From the NCBI GenBank assembly GCA_034401795.1, contig CM067370.1:58325295-58389294 (forward strand): a stretch of DNA of 64,000 nucleotides. Direction: 5' to 3'. Shown in pieces: positions 1 through 11,843 of this stretch (positions within the stretch are counted from its first letter, which is position 1; the number at the start of each line of letters is the position of its first letter). Made by a program: the position numbers and the translations under genes. Under the pieces are notes generated by a model that was given only the letters and a program-made list of their open reading frames with translations, had not been told where the DNA came from and made no database searches. The stretch is from Chaetoderma sp. LZ-2023a. Lineage: Eukaryota > Mollusca > Caudofoveata > Chaetodermatida > Chaetodermatidae.

Positions 1-1357
1 ATCACACATACAGGCCTTACCGAAGTCGAAGTGATCACAATTAAATAGAATCAGAAGACATCAGAAATCTTCAACAGGTTTGACTGTGTATTGAATAGCG
101 TGCAGACGACATGGTATGGGATTTCCCAGTAAAGAGGAAGTCGGCAGCAGCAATTTCCAGGAAATAGGAGAGCTATATTTAAATGAGCGGCTACAATGTA
201 TCAGATTTCGGTGACAAATAACACCAGTAAATGGGTCGTTGTTAAATATTTTGGAAACCATTTTACTTACGGTTGTTGCTGCCTTAGATATTTTTTTTTA
301 TATATGCAATGCTGATAGCTGATAGTTGTCATGAATGTAGTGGCCCTGTTGCATGCTGAAATTCTTCTTTATAATTGCGTGGCCGCTCGACGGCCAAGCA
401 TATATGTGCTTGTGTCTAGAATTGTCCATAGGCACGGCCATTTTGCGCAAGGGATTCTGGTCTCCAACCGCTAACTAGAGCGTCTTTATTTTTAGATTGT
501 AACCATAGATTTAGGATATATGTTAGCTAGATTGCTCATTCGCATACGCTCACTATGGGGGCTAGCTGTCCCGACTGCTGGATTTTCACTGGCTGGCAAG
601 CTTGCCTGACTGACTGACTGCCATCTGACGCAGACGGTCAGCTGTGTATATAGCCCTCAAAAGTAAGTAAATCTTTTATTGGAAATTGGAATAGAAATTC
701 TTCTTAAATAGCATGCAAAATATGGAACTACAAAACTACGGTAAAAAAAGGAAATTGGCGAAATGCGATAATATGGAGAGGCGTTAGGAATTACAGAAAT
801 GTGTTAAAACATAACTGATACATTGCCGAAATTCCAAACATTTCTGTACATATAAATATATGATAACTTCTATTTATTTTGGAAACTGCTGCTGTATGCC
901 GGTGCTGCACACATGTAGACACCTTTCAGCATTGTTGTTTACATAATCTACACACATTTTTCTTGTACTGACTGTGAAATAACTAGGCCTTTGAAACCAG
1001 CAAGATAACGGTTAAAGGGAGTTTTTTAAATATCCCAGTTTTCGCGAAACCTGACACCATTTGGTATGGAAGACCTCAAAAATAAATTAACACATTTTCA
1101 AAACAAGGTAGAATTTCTGTTTCTTTGTTAATATAGTAACGTATTTACATCTATGAGCTGTACTGTAAAACCGCCGACTTGATGGTCTAGAAAATCTAAA
1201 AAATACATTAATATGTTTGCAAAACAAGATATAATTTCTGTTTATGTTTTGTGGGTATAATAACTTATTTATGAGCTGTATAATGTAGCCTAAGCGTTTG
1301 AATCACTTGTAAAAGTGAGCACATATTTGAGCAAGAACGGTCAAATATTGTAGGTAA

Positions 1358-1451
1358 GCTGATAAATAGTTTGAAACTAATTTGACTGGGTGCTGTTGCT
1401 GCTTACGCCAGAACAGCGACCAGTCAAATTTTTCTCAAAATATTAAACAGC
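1358..1451. repeat. Foldback (MITE-like) element
   Basis: Arms of about 32 bp (1358-1389 and 1420-1451) are near-perfect inverted repeats ending in the shared motif AATTTGACTGG, with a loop of about 30 bp. The same arm sequence recurs at 1686, 9846, 10174, 11151 and 11720, and in diverged form at 44696. Confidence 0.8.
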
Positions 1452-1685
1452 ATGTTTATTAAATAGCAAAGACATACAATTCTTACAACATGTTGGACTA
1501 TTAAGAGCTAAAGACAGGCCAAATAGAATCATTTATGACGTAATGATTATGACGATTGCATGCACGTCGCTTAGTTGGATATGACATCATATGACGTTAT
1601 ATAATCGATGGATAAACTTGGAAATGTCCATTGAAGACGGACTATGCATTGTTGTAAGAATTGCATGTCTACTATTTAATACATA

Positions 1686-1780
1686 GTCTGTTGAATATTT
1701 TGAAACTAATTTGACTGGCCCCTGTTGCTGCCATAGGAACAACGGCACCCAGTTCAATTAGTTACAAAATATTCAACGGC
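1686..1780. repeat. Foldback (MITE-like) element
   Basis: Second member of the foldback family. The left arm (1686-1718) has TTGAATATTTTGAAACTAAT and the right arm (1748-1780) its complement with a few mismatches. It sits about 235 bp downstream of the first, as in copy B of the long repeat. Confidence 0.8.
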
Positions 1781-1992
1781 TTACCTGTATAGATTTCAGG
1801 AAATTGATTGTCAGGGCATTCAGAAGAGATCTGATATTAATATGAAGTTGGGAGAATATGATTGTTTCATTTACATTCTTAATCAAATGGAGCATATTTA
1901 GGCACTGCATATTTGAATTACTAACGCCACTCAACCATATCTGCAATTAATCACTAGTACAAGGCATATTTCCATCAAAACTAAAATCTGCA

Positions 1993-2948
1993 CGTGACAC
2001 TCCAATATATAAAGCAAAAGACTCGTCCAACTTCACAAATTACAGGCCTGTCTCAATACTTCCACTTTTCTCTAAATTAATGGAGTGATTAATGTATAAT
2101 AGATTAATCAATTATCTAGCAAAAAGGACATTTTATACGCTTCACAGTGTGGATTCCGCCAGAAACACTCAACAATGCTCACGCTAGTTGAAATGACAGA
2201 AAAAATGGAATCAACTGAAAAGAAAGAACATATACTGGGCATCTTCTTGGACTTTTCAAAAGCTTTTGATACCATCAATCACAATATATTATTAGGAAAT
2301 CTTGCCTATTACAGAATCCGAGGATGTGCACTTGCCTGGTTTCAGAGGTATTTAACTGATAGAACACAATGCGTGCTATTTAATGCAACCTGCTCTGAAA
2401 ACAGCAAATTAACCTGTGGTGTTCCTCAGGGGTCAATTATTGGCCCTCTGCTGTTTTTACTCTATATGAATGACTTGCCCAAAATTTGTCACAATTTGTC
2501 ACTAATACGGTTTGCCGATGACACCAATGCCTTTTGCTCCGCCAAAAACTTAGATATATCATACGAAAGTGTAAATAAAGAAATGGAAGAAGTTATTAAC
2601 TGGTTCAAAGTAAACAAGCTATCATTAAATGTTGATAAAACAAACTACATGCTATTTTCAAAGTCTAGACAATCAAGAAACAATAGTATTCCAAAAATCT
2701 ATATTAATAAAAAAGAAATTAAAGAAGCTCCTTTTGCTAAATCCTTAGGAGTTTATTTAGACAAGAACCTGACCTGGGGCAAACAAATTGTGGTAGTCAC
2801 CGCTAAAGTAGCAAGAGGCATGGGGGTCATTCAAAGACTAAAGCCATACCTAACACAAGCTACCATTAAAACCCTGTATTCCACACTGATCCTTCCACAC
2901 TTCACATACTGCAATGCCATCTGGATTAGTACAAAAAACCCAAATTAA
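1993..2948 (+). pseudogene. LINE reverse transcriptase domain
   Basis: Copies element RNA into DNA at a nicked target. The fragment starts with the fingers region (NYRPVSILPLFSKLME just before a TGA), shifts frame, and then runs open for 257 codons from 2175. In that block LDFSKAFD lies at residues 25-32, GVPQGS at 82-87 and the catalytic FADD at 113-116. The later motif KSLGVYLDKNLTWG and the thumb motif TLYSTLILPHFTYCN are present. The apurinic endonuclease and ORF1 are missing upstream. A related C-terminus lies on the minus strand at the end of the window. The family is clear; the clade (CR1, L2 or Jockey-like) is inferred from motifs only. Confidence 0.9.
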
Positions 2949-3285
2949 CAAAATTGCAAAGCATGCAGAAAAAATGCATTAAAATGTTCTCAAAACAGCA
3001 AAGGATCAAAACATCTTCAAAACACAAAAACCTCTTAAACTCACAGAGATAGGCAAGTCACAGATGATCAACATTTCCAGAGCCTTTCATCACAAAATCC
3101 TACCTAAATCTATAACCCACAGCTTTGCAAACAACATCGAAATCCACACATATAACACTAGTAACAAACATGATCTCCACGTCGTCAAAGCGTGGAATAA
3201 TATAGATAAACACACATGTGAAAAAATACTAACACTAAAATCATACAAAGACATAATTAAAACAAGCATACTCAATACATACTAG
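2949..3285 (+). pseudogene. LINE ORF2 C-terminal region
   Basis: Continuation of the LINE ORF2 after a stop at 2946-2948. An intact frame from 3064 to 3285 (73 codons) encodes the typical tail: a stretch beginning near AFHHKILPKSITHSF, then HTYNTSNKHDLHVVKAWNN. It matches in pattern the end of the minus-strand LINE at 63428-64000, which has HSYNTKAKYSL. It carries several lesions and is not functional. Confidence 0.75.
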
Positions 3286-3368
3286 ATCTAGAAAACACAA
3301 TGCCAAGATAACTAAGATCACACACTTCCTGTATCATTGCCATGGCTACTATCATAACAACCACCCAC

Positions 3369-3370
<2 letters not shown>

Positions 3371-3457
<87 letters not shown>

Positions 3458-3458
3458 G

Positions 3459-3493
<35 letters not shown>

Positions 3494-3494
3494 G
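3371..3494. repeat. (CTA)n microsatellite
   Basis: About 40 tandem CTA triplets with two CTG interruptions, inside the 3' UTR of the LINE. The long leucine and valine runs it would encode are not genes. Confidence 0.97.
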
Positions 3495-3929
3495 CTAAAT
3501 CATAATGCACTATTACAGCTATTGTGACTACTGCTTCCTTCAATCTGACGCACCTCAACAAGTGATACTACTAAATAGCAACCTATGGGTTGAGCTGGGG
3601 GTAATTAGCATGCATGACCCCCATTCCCCTTCCTCCCCCCCCCCCAATATAAATCTCTAATCTCAATAACTAAAAGGGAAAACATAGATGTATTGTATCG
3701 TTTGTTCTTTTTTCTATGTCTACTTAGCTCAGTACCATATCTGTGCATTCACAAGTATGTCTCACATCCTATGCTAAGCTATGTGTGTAATTGTATATGT
3801 ATGTTTAATGTTAGGTGTCCGCCACCACTATGGGCAATGCCTTCGGCGTGCAACCTGTATTAAAAATATGTAAATTGGTATGCAAGAAGCAAATAAATAA
3901 TCTTGAATCTTGAATCTTGAATCTTGAAA

Positions 3930-4371
3930 TTATCATTAAATTCCTTTTGAAGAACATAGTCACATTCTGGTGTTAGATATTTGATTTCTTCATTGTTAAC
4001 ATCATGTTGAGATATAATAATTTGATAGGATTTGTTAAGCTTAATCGGATTAAAAAGTGTGTCTTGGTGGACATATTGATACATATGGTTATACCTTTCA
4101 TTTATGTCCAGGATAGCTAACATGAAATCAGTATCATCATCATAGTGATTATATGGAAATAAATCTTTATTGCAGCTAAAATGCCCCACCATGACACCTC
4201 TGAGTTGTCTAATTCTGCATATTCAGCAGTGGTAACCTTGGAGCAGCGTAAGTGTATCCAGACATGACAGCAATCACATAGTATGGCATATTGGTTACAT
4301 TTAACTGCTTTTCTACAGGAAGAACAAGGGAATTTGATGAGTATAGGATTGGGTGGAAAGGGTTGAGTCAA
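3930..4371 (-). pseudogene. LINE ORF1 fragment with PHD-type zinc finger
   Basis: Read from 4371 downward, the first block (4371-4117) has Cys pairs and a WIHLRC motif in the spacing of a PHD finger: CSSC, then CDCC, then WIH and C. A frameshift near 4190 leads into a second block with CNKDLFPYN and an acidic DDDTDF motif that usually follows this finger. PHD-bearing ORF1 proteins are known from CR1-type LINEs and bind nucleic acid or chromatin. The fragment stops exactly at the tail of the plus-strand LINE, so it was probably split by that insertion. A host PHD protein is less likely, given the missing exon structure and the repeat context. Confidence 0.65.
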
Positions 4372-4588
4372 GCATAGGTGTAATCGTGAGTAGAATAATT
4401 ACTATATGATTCGCTATTGAAATCTTAGGGAAGTGAACAAGTGAGTAAATGGCTGCGGGAAGGTTTCCTCAGCTTGGCAGTAAACATGTAGTTGAGGATG
4501 GCTGGGAGCAATTTAGAGTATTCATAATATCTAGCTAGTGGTTTCGGAGCAGCAGGTATACTGGTATGGGGTATGGGTAATGATCCGG

Positions 4589-4590
<2 letters not shown>

Positions 4591-4659
<69 letters not shown>
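4591..4659. repeat. (TA)n microsatellite
   Basis: About 34 uninterrupted TA units. Confidence 0.98.
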
Positions 4660-4667
<8 letters not shown>

Positions 4668-5224
4668 GCTAATTATTCAAGATGGCAGTGTACTGTTTTT
4701 ATACCAGCATGACAGAGCATAGATTAAGAGGGTGAAAGAATAAAAAATAAATATAATAAACATAAAGATGAATAGAAGACAAGTTGGTCCTCTGCTGGAA
4801 AAAAGTGAACGCAGTTACTTATAGTTGGATGAGAACTTATAATTCTCATCTTTAGCCTATCAATGGCAAAAAATTTGTTGCAGAGAAAAGATAAATTTCG
4901 AATTCGTGTTGGATGAATAATATATATGTACATCGCATGACCAGTGCAGACCTCTCTCAGGAACTTATCACTGGAATGATGGAATCAACTATTATCATAT
5001 TATGTCAGTCATTCCAGTGGTAAAAAACCTCAAGAAAGGTCGCTGAGTCATCTGTACGCCAGGACTTCTTAAGACTACTCTGAGGCTGGCTTGGTTGGCG
5101 GAATTAAAGAGCAAAATAAGAAGCAATAAGATGTACACACACGCGCGCACTTACTCACGCACGCACGCACGCACACAGTTGTGAGTCGCGTAGTTGAAAG
5201 CTGGTCCGATGAAAGAAGATTATT

Positions 5225-5470
5225 GTCTTCTGGATGGTGGGCCAGTCGGTAGACTACTCGGCTCCAAAATGCTAGGCGAATAGGTGTGTGCCATAGGATG
5301 GGCTGCGTTCGAACCCCGCTCAGGTCAAAAATTGAAAAATGTAAAAATTACATTCCAATGATGACTGTACTATATCCTAGCGCCAGTGCGTCGTCAATGA
5401 CAGGGTTCCTAGAACTAATGCTTGACAATAATAGAAACCACATACATACATACATACATACATAGATACA
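5225..5470 (+). repeat. tRNA-derived SINE with (CATA)n tail
   Basis: It has a pol III A-box-like TGGGCCAGTCGG near 5237 and a B-box GTTCGAACCCC near 5313. A non-tRNA body follows, then a CATA tetranucleotide tail at about 5442-5465. The A-B spacing is about 75 bp, longer than in a tRNA, as is common in tRNA-derived SINEs. It is not a functional tRNA: no cloverleaf closes. Confidence 0.55.
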
Positions 5471-5735
5471 TGGTAAAAAAAATGGTAAAGGCCTCCAACT
5501 TGCCTAAACAGGAAGCCGAAGAGAGTCTACCATAGACCAGGACTACTATAGCAGGAGGTGGAGGAACTAAATAAATGGAAGTGGAAATAACCTGGGGAAA
5601 GTAAACAGAAAAAAACAGACTGTGAAAAACTATCAAAACTGGAAAGGAAAGTGTTAGAGCCGAAAACGGAAATAAAATCATTGATCTCTGAAGTAAACTC
5701 AACACTGTATATATGCAAATGGGGAGTAGAACCAT

Positions 5736-5996
5736 GGCCTAAATCAGAATTTTGAAACGAAGAAAATCCCTAAAACCGGAAAGTAAGCCAAAACCGGAAG
5801 TATGCAAAACTGGAAGTGGAAACATGACCGGAAACACTTAACAATCAGAAAAAAATCCTTACAACTGGAAGTTAAACCAAAACCAGAAATACCCGAACAG
5901 AAGTGGAAAACTGACCGGAAGCGGAACTCTGATAAACAAGAATCACCGGAAGTATGTAAACCAGAAGTAGAAATTAGACCGGAAATTAACTGTTAA
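5736..5996. repeat. Cluster of CCGGAAGT-like short repeats
   Basis: Irregular tandem array of a motif close to ACCGGAAGT (also ACTGGAAGT, ACCAGAAAT) repeated more than a dozen times with 15-25 bp spacing, starting in the region around 5580. It gives an open frame rich in K, P and E that is probably incidental. The core resembles an ETS-factor binding site. Confidence 0.6.
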
Positions 5997-7300
5997 AAAT
6001 CCTTAACTCTGATTGTTAAGGTTTCCTTTGCATAGAATCTGAAGACATTGTTCCTTTTATCAGAATCGCAGAATAATTTTGAATGACACTGCTGCGAGAA
6101 CGCCTAGCCTGAACCGAGTGCATCTTTTCTACTTGTTTTAATCTCGCAAAACGGGGATTAGTACCTATAGCAGAACAGAAGCTGGGGTCTGACTTGTGAT
6201 GATGATGAAGACAATATTGATGACGAGTGCCATATTCCAAGTTTTACATGACTTCTGGAAGCTAGAGACTTATTGGTATGGTCCTTATTGCTTCTTAGAT
6301 TTGAAGCTGGCGACTTATTGGTATGCTCCTTATTGCTTCTTTGATTATTCCCATTGCATCCTTCGGTCACAACGTGAGGGACACAGAAATCCACACATTC
6401 GAATACGACTCTTGTGTTCACCACATGGGGGAAATAGCTTTATGTGAAGTTTTTATCTCCAAGATAATCCTTTCATCCAACGAGATGGACAGAATAGAAG
6501 GCATCTTTAGAAATACCCGGAACAAAATCTACCATACAGTCACAAAAAAATAAAATTTGGAAAAGTCATGATGACTTTCAAAAGCTAATACGTTAGCACA
6601 AACACTCTCCACCAAATCGAATGCTACACTATTGTCACCGCTGTCATCCTCTGATGAAGTATCTATAAAAAATCAGTAGGGAAAGACTAGACCATTGGGA
6701 AGAATAAAGTGATGCTTTAATAGTCGAAAAATCTGATCGTCCAACAAAAATGCTGGAACTAATGTAAAAAAGGGGGGAAAAGAAGAAAAAGATTCAATGA
6801 CAGCATCTAACAGCGGATTCCATGCTAATCTGTCTCTTAAGGCACAAAATAAATGCAGAAAGGTCACATAAAACTTTGGATTTGACTTGTCATATTTACA
6901 ACTAATATAAAGGCTGTTTTGTGGAAAGAACCAGAAATAACCCGACTGTAGATTCTATATAACGGGGCAGGAGAGAATTTACAACACCTAGCCTTTGTTA
7001 AAGAAACCACAAAGTAACACATGTTAAATGGAAAAAACCCATAACTTAATGATATAAGACTTCCTTAGAGTCACAACAATGACTAAGGATGAAACTCTAA
7101 TGTAATAATCGAGATAAGTGTACACTTTTTCGTAGAGCTCTGTACTGTAGGGCAGATCTCCCGATAAGAATTAGTCTTTTGAATGATTCACTCACAGGGG
7201 ATGATTATAATTGGGTATTCTTCGTATTAATTGTGTATTTCAAAATACCTTTACTCATAGGAAGTGGCAGGAATTGAGTATTTGAGGCCCACTTAGATGT
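5997..7300. other. Unassigned, with one 45-bp tandem duplication
   Basis: No supported gene. The only structure seen is a duplication of about 45 bp at 6258-6346 (two units containing CTTATTGGTATG and CCTTATTGCTTCTT). The short open frames here have no recognisable motifs. Confidence 0.6.
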
Positions 7301-7310
7301 GAATTTTTTT

Positions 7311-7355
7311 TGTATTACTAGAGACTAATTGACTAACTGAGTCTCTAGTAATACA
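7311..7355. repeat. Perfect hairpin
   Basis: A 16-bp inverted repeat (TGTATTACTAGAGACT and its exact complement) with a 13-bp loop. Weaker complementarity continues outside the arms for about 20 bp, which suggests the core of a small foldback element. Confidence 0.85.
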
Positions 7356-7598
7356 TTTTTTAACTTCAAAAGTGACTTACATGTATGATTATGACTTTTT
7401 GACATGTACATTATTTACGTAATTACATGTACGTACATGTAGACAACTTCAACAAGTAGACAGTCTACTGTCGACAAGCCCGTAGGCCTTATAGCATAGT
7501 AATGAGTGACCAGGTGAAAACAATGTTTTATATATGTTTCAAATCTTTCAATTGTGAGTTGTGACTGCTCTGAGCCTGATTAAGGTATCAGTCTATCA

Positions 7599-7713
7599 GA
7601 ATCACTTGACCCACTACATTTACATCTGAGATAGTATGACAATATCAAATCATTTGATATTATCATACATTCATACTGCCCCTGATATAAGTGTAGAGTG
7701 GGTCAAGTGATTC
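7599..7713. repeat. Nested double hairpin (foldback element)
   Basis: The outer arms GAATCACTTGACCCACTAC and GAGTGGGTCAAGTGATTC enclose an inner near-palindrome at 7634-7668 (GTATGACAATATCAAAT and its complement). It is a clear MITE-like foldback of about 115 bp. Confidence 0.85.
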
Positions 7714-7719
7714 AAATCA

Positions 7720-8490
7720 TTCATGCCGTTTTACGTGTATGATCACTATGATGTATACATGGAATCCACATTTCTTAACTTGACTGATGAACTGAATTAA
7801 AAATTACGCAACTGTGCCAGTCTGTAACAACTGGCAATCTTTGTTTTGTTTTCCTTACTGTATTAAAAGATGTTCCTAGGACAGTGCCACTGCATGACAT
7901 TAATGACAATTGACAAACTAATTTTCTCACTTCCATTTTACCTGACTTTTATGGTTTGATGCCCATATTCCAGTCAAAAAGTTTAGGTCATAGGCAGTTG
8001 CTACAGCAGGGTTCTGTCAAGAAATTCATCTAGTGGGCCCATCACCAGTGAAAGATAGGGGTCATTTTCTGAATCTTATGGGTCAAATGTATATCGGCCA
8101 GTATGATCCCATAACAACACCCCCACCCCGCCCAAAACAAAAACAATGCACCCATCGCAAAACAAACAAATGAATATATTACATTGTTGTGTCTTACTTA
8201 GTTGAGCAACCCAGCCCAACCCACCCACCACCACCTGTAACCCTAATATTTATTCACGAAAATTTACATTTTCTCATAAAAATGTCCTTTTGCAGACCTA
8301 AATATGATTATTTTTGAAAGTTTGCCAATGGAATGACAGGCTCATTATGAGTGGAAGCCCTAAAGGCAGCAACAGCTGATATATTTTCAAAATATTCAAC
8401 AGAATATGCTTTAATTTGTAAAGAATTACACCTGTACCTGTATCAAAGACCACCATCTTAATGGCCCACAAAACAAGTGTCCATTATACA
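7720..8490. other. Unassigned
   Basis: AT-rich sequence with no supported gene or repeat seen. Confidence 0.6.
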
Positions 8491-9845
8491 CAGGTTTGAC
8501 TGTGTATTGAATAGCGTGCAGACGACATGGTATGGGATTTCCCAGTAAAGAGGAAGTCGGCAGCAGCAATTTCCAGGAAATAGGAGAGCTATATTTAAAC
8601 GAGCGGCTACAACGTATCGGATTTCGGTGACAAATAACACCAGTAAATGGGTCGTTGTTAAATATTTTGGAAACCATTTTACTTACGGTTGTTGCTGCCT
8701 AGGATATTTTTTTATATATGCAATGCTGATAGCTGATAGTTGTCATGACTGTAGTGGCCCTGTTGCATGCTATGTATGGTTTATAGATCTATGGATTTGT
8801 CATTCTCTGCAAATTGGTTGTTTTCAAATGCAAAAGGATATTCACGTTTTCAGTTGAAATTCTTCTTTATAATTGCGTGGCCGCTCGACGGCCAAGCATA
8901 TATGTGCTTGTGTCTAGAATTGCCCATAGGCGCGGCCATTTTGCGCAAGGGATTCTGGTCTCCAACCTCTAACTAGAGAGTCTTTATTTTTAGATTGTAA
9001 CCGTAGATTTAGGATATATATTAGCTAGATTGCTCATTCGCATACGCTCACTATGGGGGCTAGCTGTCCCGACCGCTGGATTTTCACTGGCTGGCTGGCT
9101 TGCCTGACTGACTGACTGCCATCTGACGCAGACGGTCAGCTGTATATATAGCCCTCAAAAGTAAGTAAATCTTTTATTGGAAATTGGAATAGAAATTCTG
9201 CTTAAATAGCATGCAAAATATGGAATTACAAAACTACGGTAAAAAAAGAAATTGGGGAAATACGATAATATGGAGAGGCGTTAGGAATTACAGAAATGTG
9301 TTAAAACATAACTGATACATTGCCGAAATTCCAAACATTTCTGTACATATAAATATATGATAACTTCTATTTATTTTGGAAACTGCTACCGTATGCCGTT
9401 GCTGCACACATGTAGACACCTTTCAGCATTGTTGTTTACATAATCTACACACATTTTTCTTGTACTGACTGTGAAATAACTAGGCCTTTGAAACCAGCAA
9501 GATAACGGTTAAAGGGAGTTTTTTAAATATCCCAGTTTTCGCGAAACCTGACACCATTTGGTATAGAAGACCTCAAAAATAAATTAACACATTTTCAAAA
9601 CAAGGTAGAATTTCTGTTTCTTTGTTAATATAGTAACGTATTTACATCTATGAGCTGTACTGTAAAACCGCCGACTTGATGGTCTAGAACATCTAAAAAA
9701 TACATTAATCTGTTTGCAAAACAAGATATAATTTCTGTTTATGTTTTGTGGGTATAATAACTTATTTATGAGCTGTATAATGTAGCCTAAGCGTTTGAAT
9801 CACTGAGCACATATTTGAGCAAGAACGGTCAAATATTGTAGGTAA

Positions 9846-9939
9846 GCTGATAAATATTTTGAAACTAATTTGACTGGGTGCTGTTGCTGCTTACGCCAGA
9901 ACAGCGACCAGTCAAATTATTCTCAAAATATTAAACAGC
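9846..9939. repeat. Foldback element (copy B counterpart of 1358)
   Basis: Inverted arms at 9846-9877 and 9908-9939 with the AATTTGACTGG core. Confidence 0.8.
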
Positions 9940-10173
9940 ATGTTTATTAAATAAGAAAGACATACAATTCTTACAACATGTTGGACTATTAAGAGCTAAA
10001 GACAGGCCAAATAGAATCATTTATGACGTAATGATTATGACGTTTGCATGCACATCGCTTAGTTGGTTATGACATCATATGACGTTATATAATCGATGTA
10101 TAAACTTGGAAAGGTCCATTGAAGACGGACTATGCATTGTTGTAAGAATTGCATGTCTACTATTTAATACATA

Positions 10174-10268
10174 GTCTGTTGAATATTTTGAAACTAATTT
10201 GACTGGCCGCTGTTGCTGCCATAGGAACAACGACACCCAGTTCAATTAGTTACAAAATATTCAACGGC
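10174..10268. repeat. Foldback element (copy B counterpart of 1686)
   Basis: Inverted arms carrying TTGAATATTTTGAAACTAAT and its near complement. Confidence 0.8.
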
Positions 10269-10384
10269 TTACCTGTATAGATTTCAGGAAATTGATAGTC
10301 AGGGCATTCAGCGATCGATCGATCCCAACACTGCGAAGTGTGGGTAGAGGTGGGCGGGGCATAACTAAAGCTGGAAAGGGCCAT

Positions 10385-10680
10385 TGCCTATAGGCGCTGC
10401 CATTTTGCGCAAGGGACTGTCATCATTCATGTTCTCCCAGATCAATCGCTAACGAGAGCGATATATATGAGGAGGCTCGCCTCTATTTTTAGATTGGAAT
10501 CGTAGATTTAGGATATATTGTCTAGATCACTCATGCGCATTAAAAACATACACTCACTATTGGGGCTAGTTGTACCTATCGCTGGTGGCCTGAGCTAATT
10601 GGTTCCTGACTCACGCAGACACTCAGATGCATATATAGCCTCCAAATGTGATTTATTCTTCTTTTTTGGCAATTGGAAGA
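10385..10680. repeat. Diverged third copy of the long repeat
   Basis: Matches about 420-690 and 8920-9200 with many substitutions. It shares GCCATTTTGCGCAAGGGA, TTTTTAGATTG, GATTTAGGATATAT and ACTCAC-AT-GGGGCTAG. Confidence 0.75.
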
Positions 10681-11150
10681 GAAATTGAACACACGCAAGT
10701 TTATATATTTGCATCAGAAATAAAATAGTATTGTGATCTGCCCCACTGTACCCATGCACCGATCTTAATCTCTACTTCAACACTCATCTTGATCAAACTG
10801 GCCAAAATCGCTTCTGTAGTAATCTTGAAAAATTACCATTTACATCTAACAGCTAAACATTTTTGCAAATTTATCACTGGAATGACTGGCTCGATAACGG
10901 ACCCTATCATTCCAATGGTAAAGTGCCAAAAAACAATGGCTGCTTGGTCTACAAATGGGCATAGGATCTTCTCTATAATAATGGATGGATCTGATCTGTC
11001 GCTCAATCATATGACGTCATAATCATTTATGTCATATGTCGGATGACATCACAATCAAAATACGTAATGGATGATGTAAATAGCTTCATCGGTAACATTG
11101 AATAGTCCATCAAGTGTACGAATTTTATGTTTTTACTTTTTAATCAACAT

Positions 11151-11243
11151 TCTGTTGAATATTTTGAAGTTAATTTGACCAGGTACTATTACGGCCATAG
11201 GCAGCAAAATCACCCAGTCAAATTAGTTTCACGATATTCAACA
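11151..11243. repeat. Foldback element
   Basis: Arms TGTTGAATATTTTGAAGTTAA and TAGTTTCACGATATTCAACA flank a loop of about 45 bp. Confidence 0.75.
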
Positions 11244-11719
11244 CCTTACCTATATAGTTATCATGAAATTGGGATTCTGGGAAGTCGTGCATCAAAGTAT
11301 ATAAATTGATTCCAACACGCCAAGAGAACGGGTAGAGCTTAGCTAGAAATGGATCCCACCTTTAAAATTGTCATGAACAAATTTGATCATTAACCAGCCA
11401 AAACCACTTAGTAATGTGTGGTCCATCCAACATGGACCACTTGTAATAAGTGACCACATATTTTAACAAGAACAGACAGATAGTTAGCTCTGCCCACCCG
11501 GACGCATGTCGACCCAATCGCAAAGCACTGACTCTCTTATGGAACGAGGGTATAAGTTATCCAACCTGTCACTCAAGTGTTGACGTCGTAATCAATTATG
11601 TCACAGATAGACTGACATCAAGTCAAAATACATAATGAATGACGTAGCTGTGGCCATCCGGAACACTGAAAAGTCCTTAAGCTGTGCGAATTGTATGTCT
11701 TTACTATTTAATAAACATT

Positions 11720-11843
11720 CTGTTGAATATTTCGAAACTAATTTAACTGTGCTGCTGCTATAAGCAGCGACAGCATCTATGCTAGTCAAATTAGTTTTAA
11801 AATATTCAAATCACCCAGTCAAATTAGTTTCACGATATTCAAC
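11720..11843. repeat. Foldback element with a duplicated right arm
   Basis: One left arm (11720-11748) is followed by two right arms (about 11782-11808 and 11813-11843). This looks like a recombination product between two foldback copies. Confidence 0.7.

Larger units (their letters stand above)
75..1823. repeat. Long interspersed repeat, copy A
   Basis: This stretch matches 8491-10311 almost base for base, from CAGGTTTGACTGTG at the left to CAGGGCATTCAG at the right. Copy A lacks about 84 bp that copy B has at 8772-8855. Part of it (about 420-690) is also recognisable in diverged form at 10385-10680. It contains two foldback elements. No coding potential is evident: short open frames are interrupted and not shared between copies. 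It is probably a non-autonomous DNA transposon or a segmental duplication; no transposase and no clear terminal inverted repeats were seen. Confidence 0.85.
1990..3929 (+). mobile_element. CR1/Jockey-group LINE, 5'-truncated and decayed
   Basis: A non-LTR retrotransposon with only the reverse transcriptase half of ORF2, a 3' UTR and a characteristic short-tandem tail (TCTTGAA repeats at 3901-3929) in place of poly(A). Such tails are typical of CR1/L2-type LINEs. The reading frame is broken by a stop near 2086, a frameshift near 2145 and further breaks after 2948. The 3' UTR carries a (CTA)n microsatellite. The tail abuts a minus-strand PHD-type ORF1 fragment, so this copy probably inserted into an older LINE. 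Confidence 0.88.
8491..10311. repeat. Long interspersed repeat, copy B
   Basis: Near-identical to 75-1823 in the same orientation, with the 84 bp at 8772-8855 that copy A lacks. Its left and right flanks differ from those of copy A, so the ends are real boundaries. It is followed directly by a diverged third copy of its promoter-proximal part (10385-10680). Confidence 0.85.

Noticed and set aside
3342..3561. Poly-Leu and poly-Val open frames
   Set aside because: They are translations of the (CTA)n microsatellite.
5802..6553. Several overlapping open frames on both strands
   Set aside because: They arise from short tandem repeats; no frame is favoured and no motif seen.
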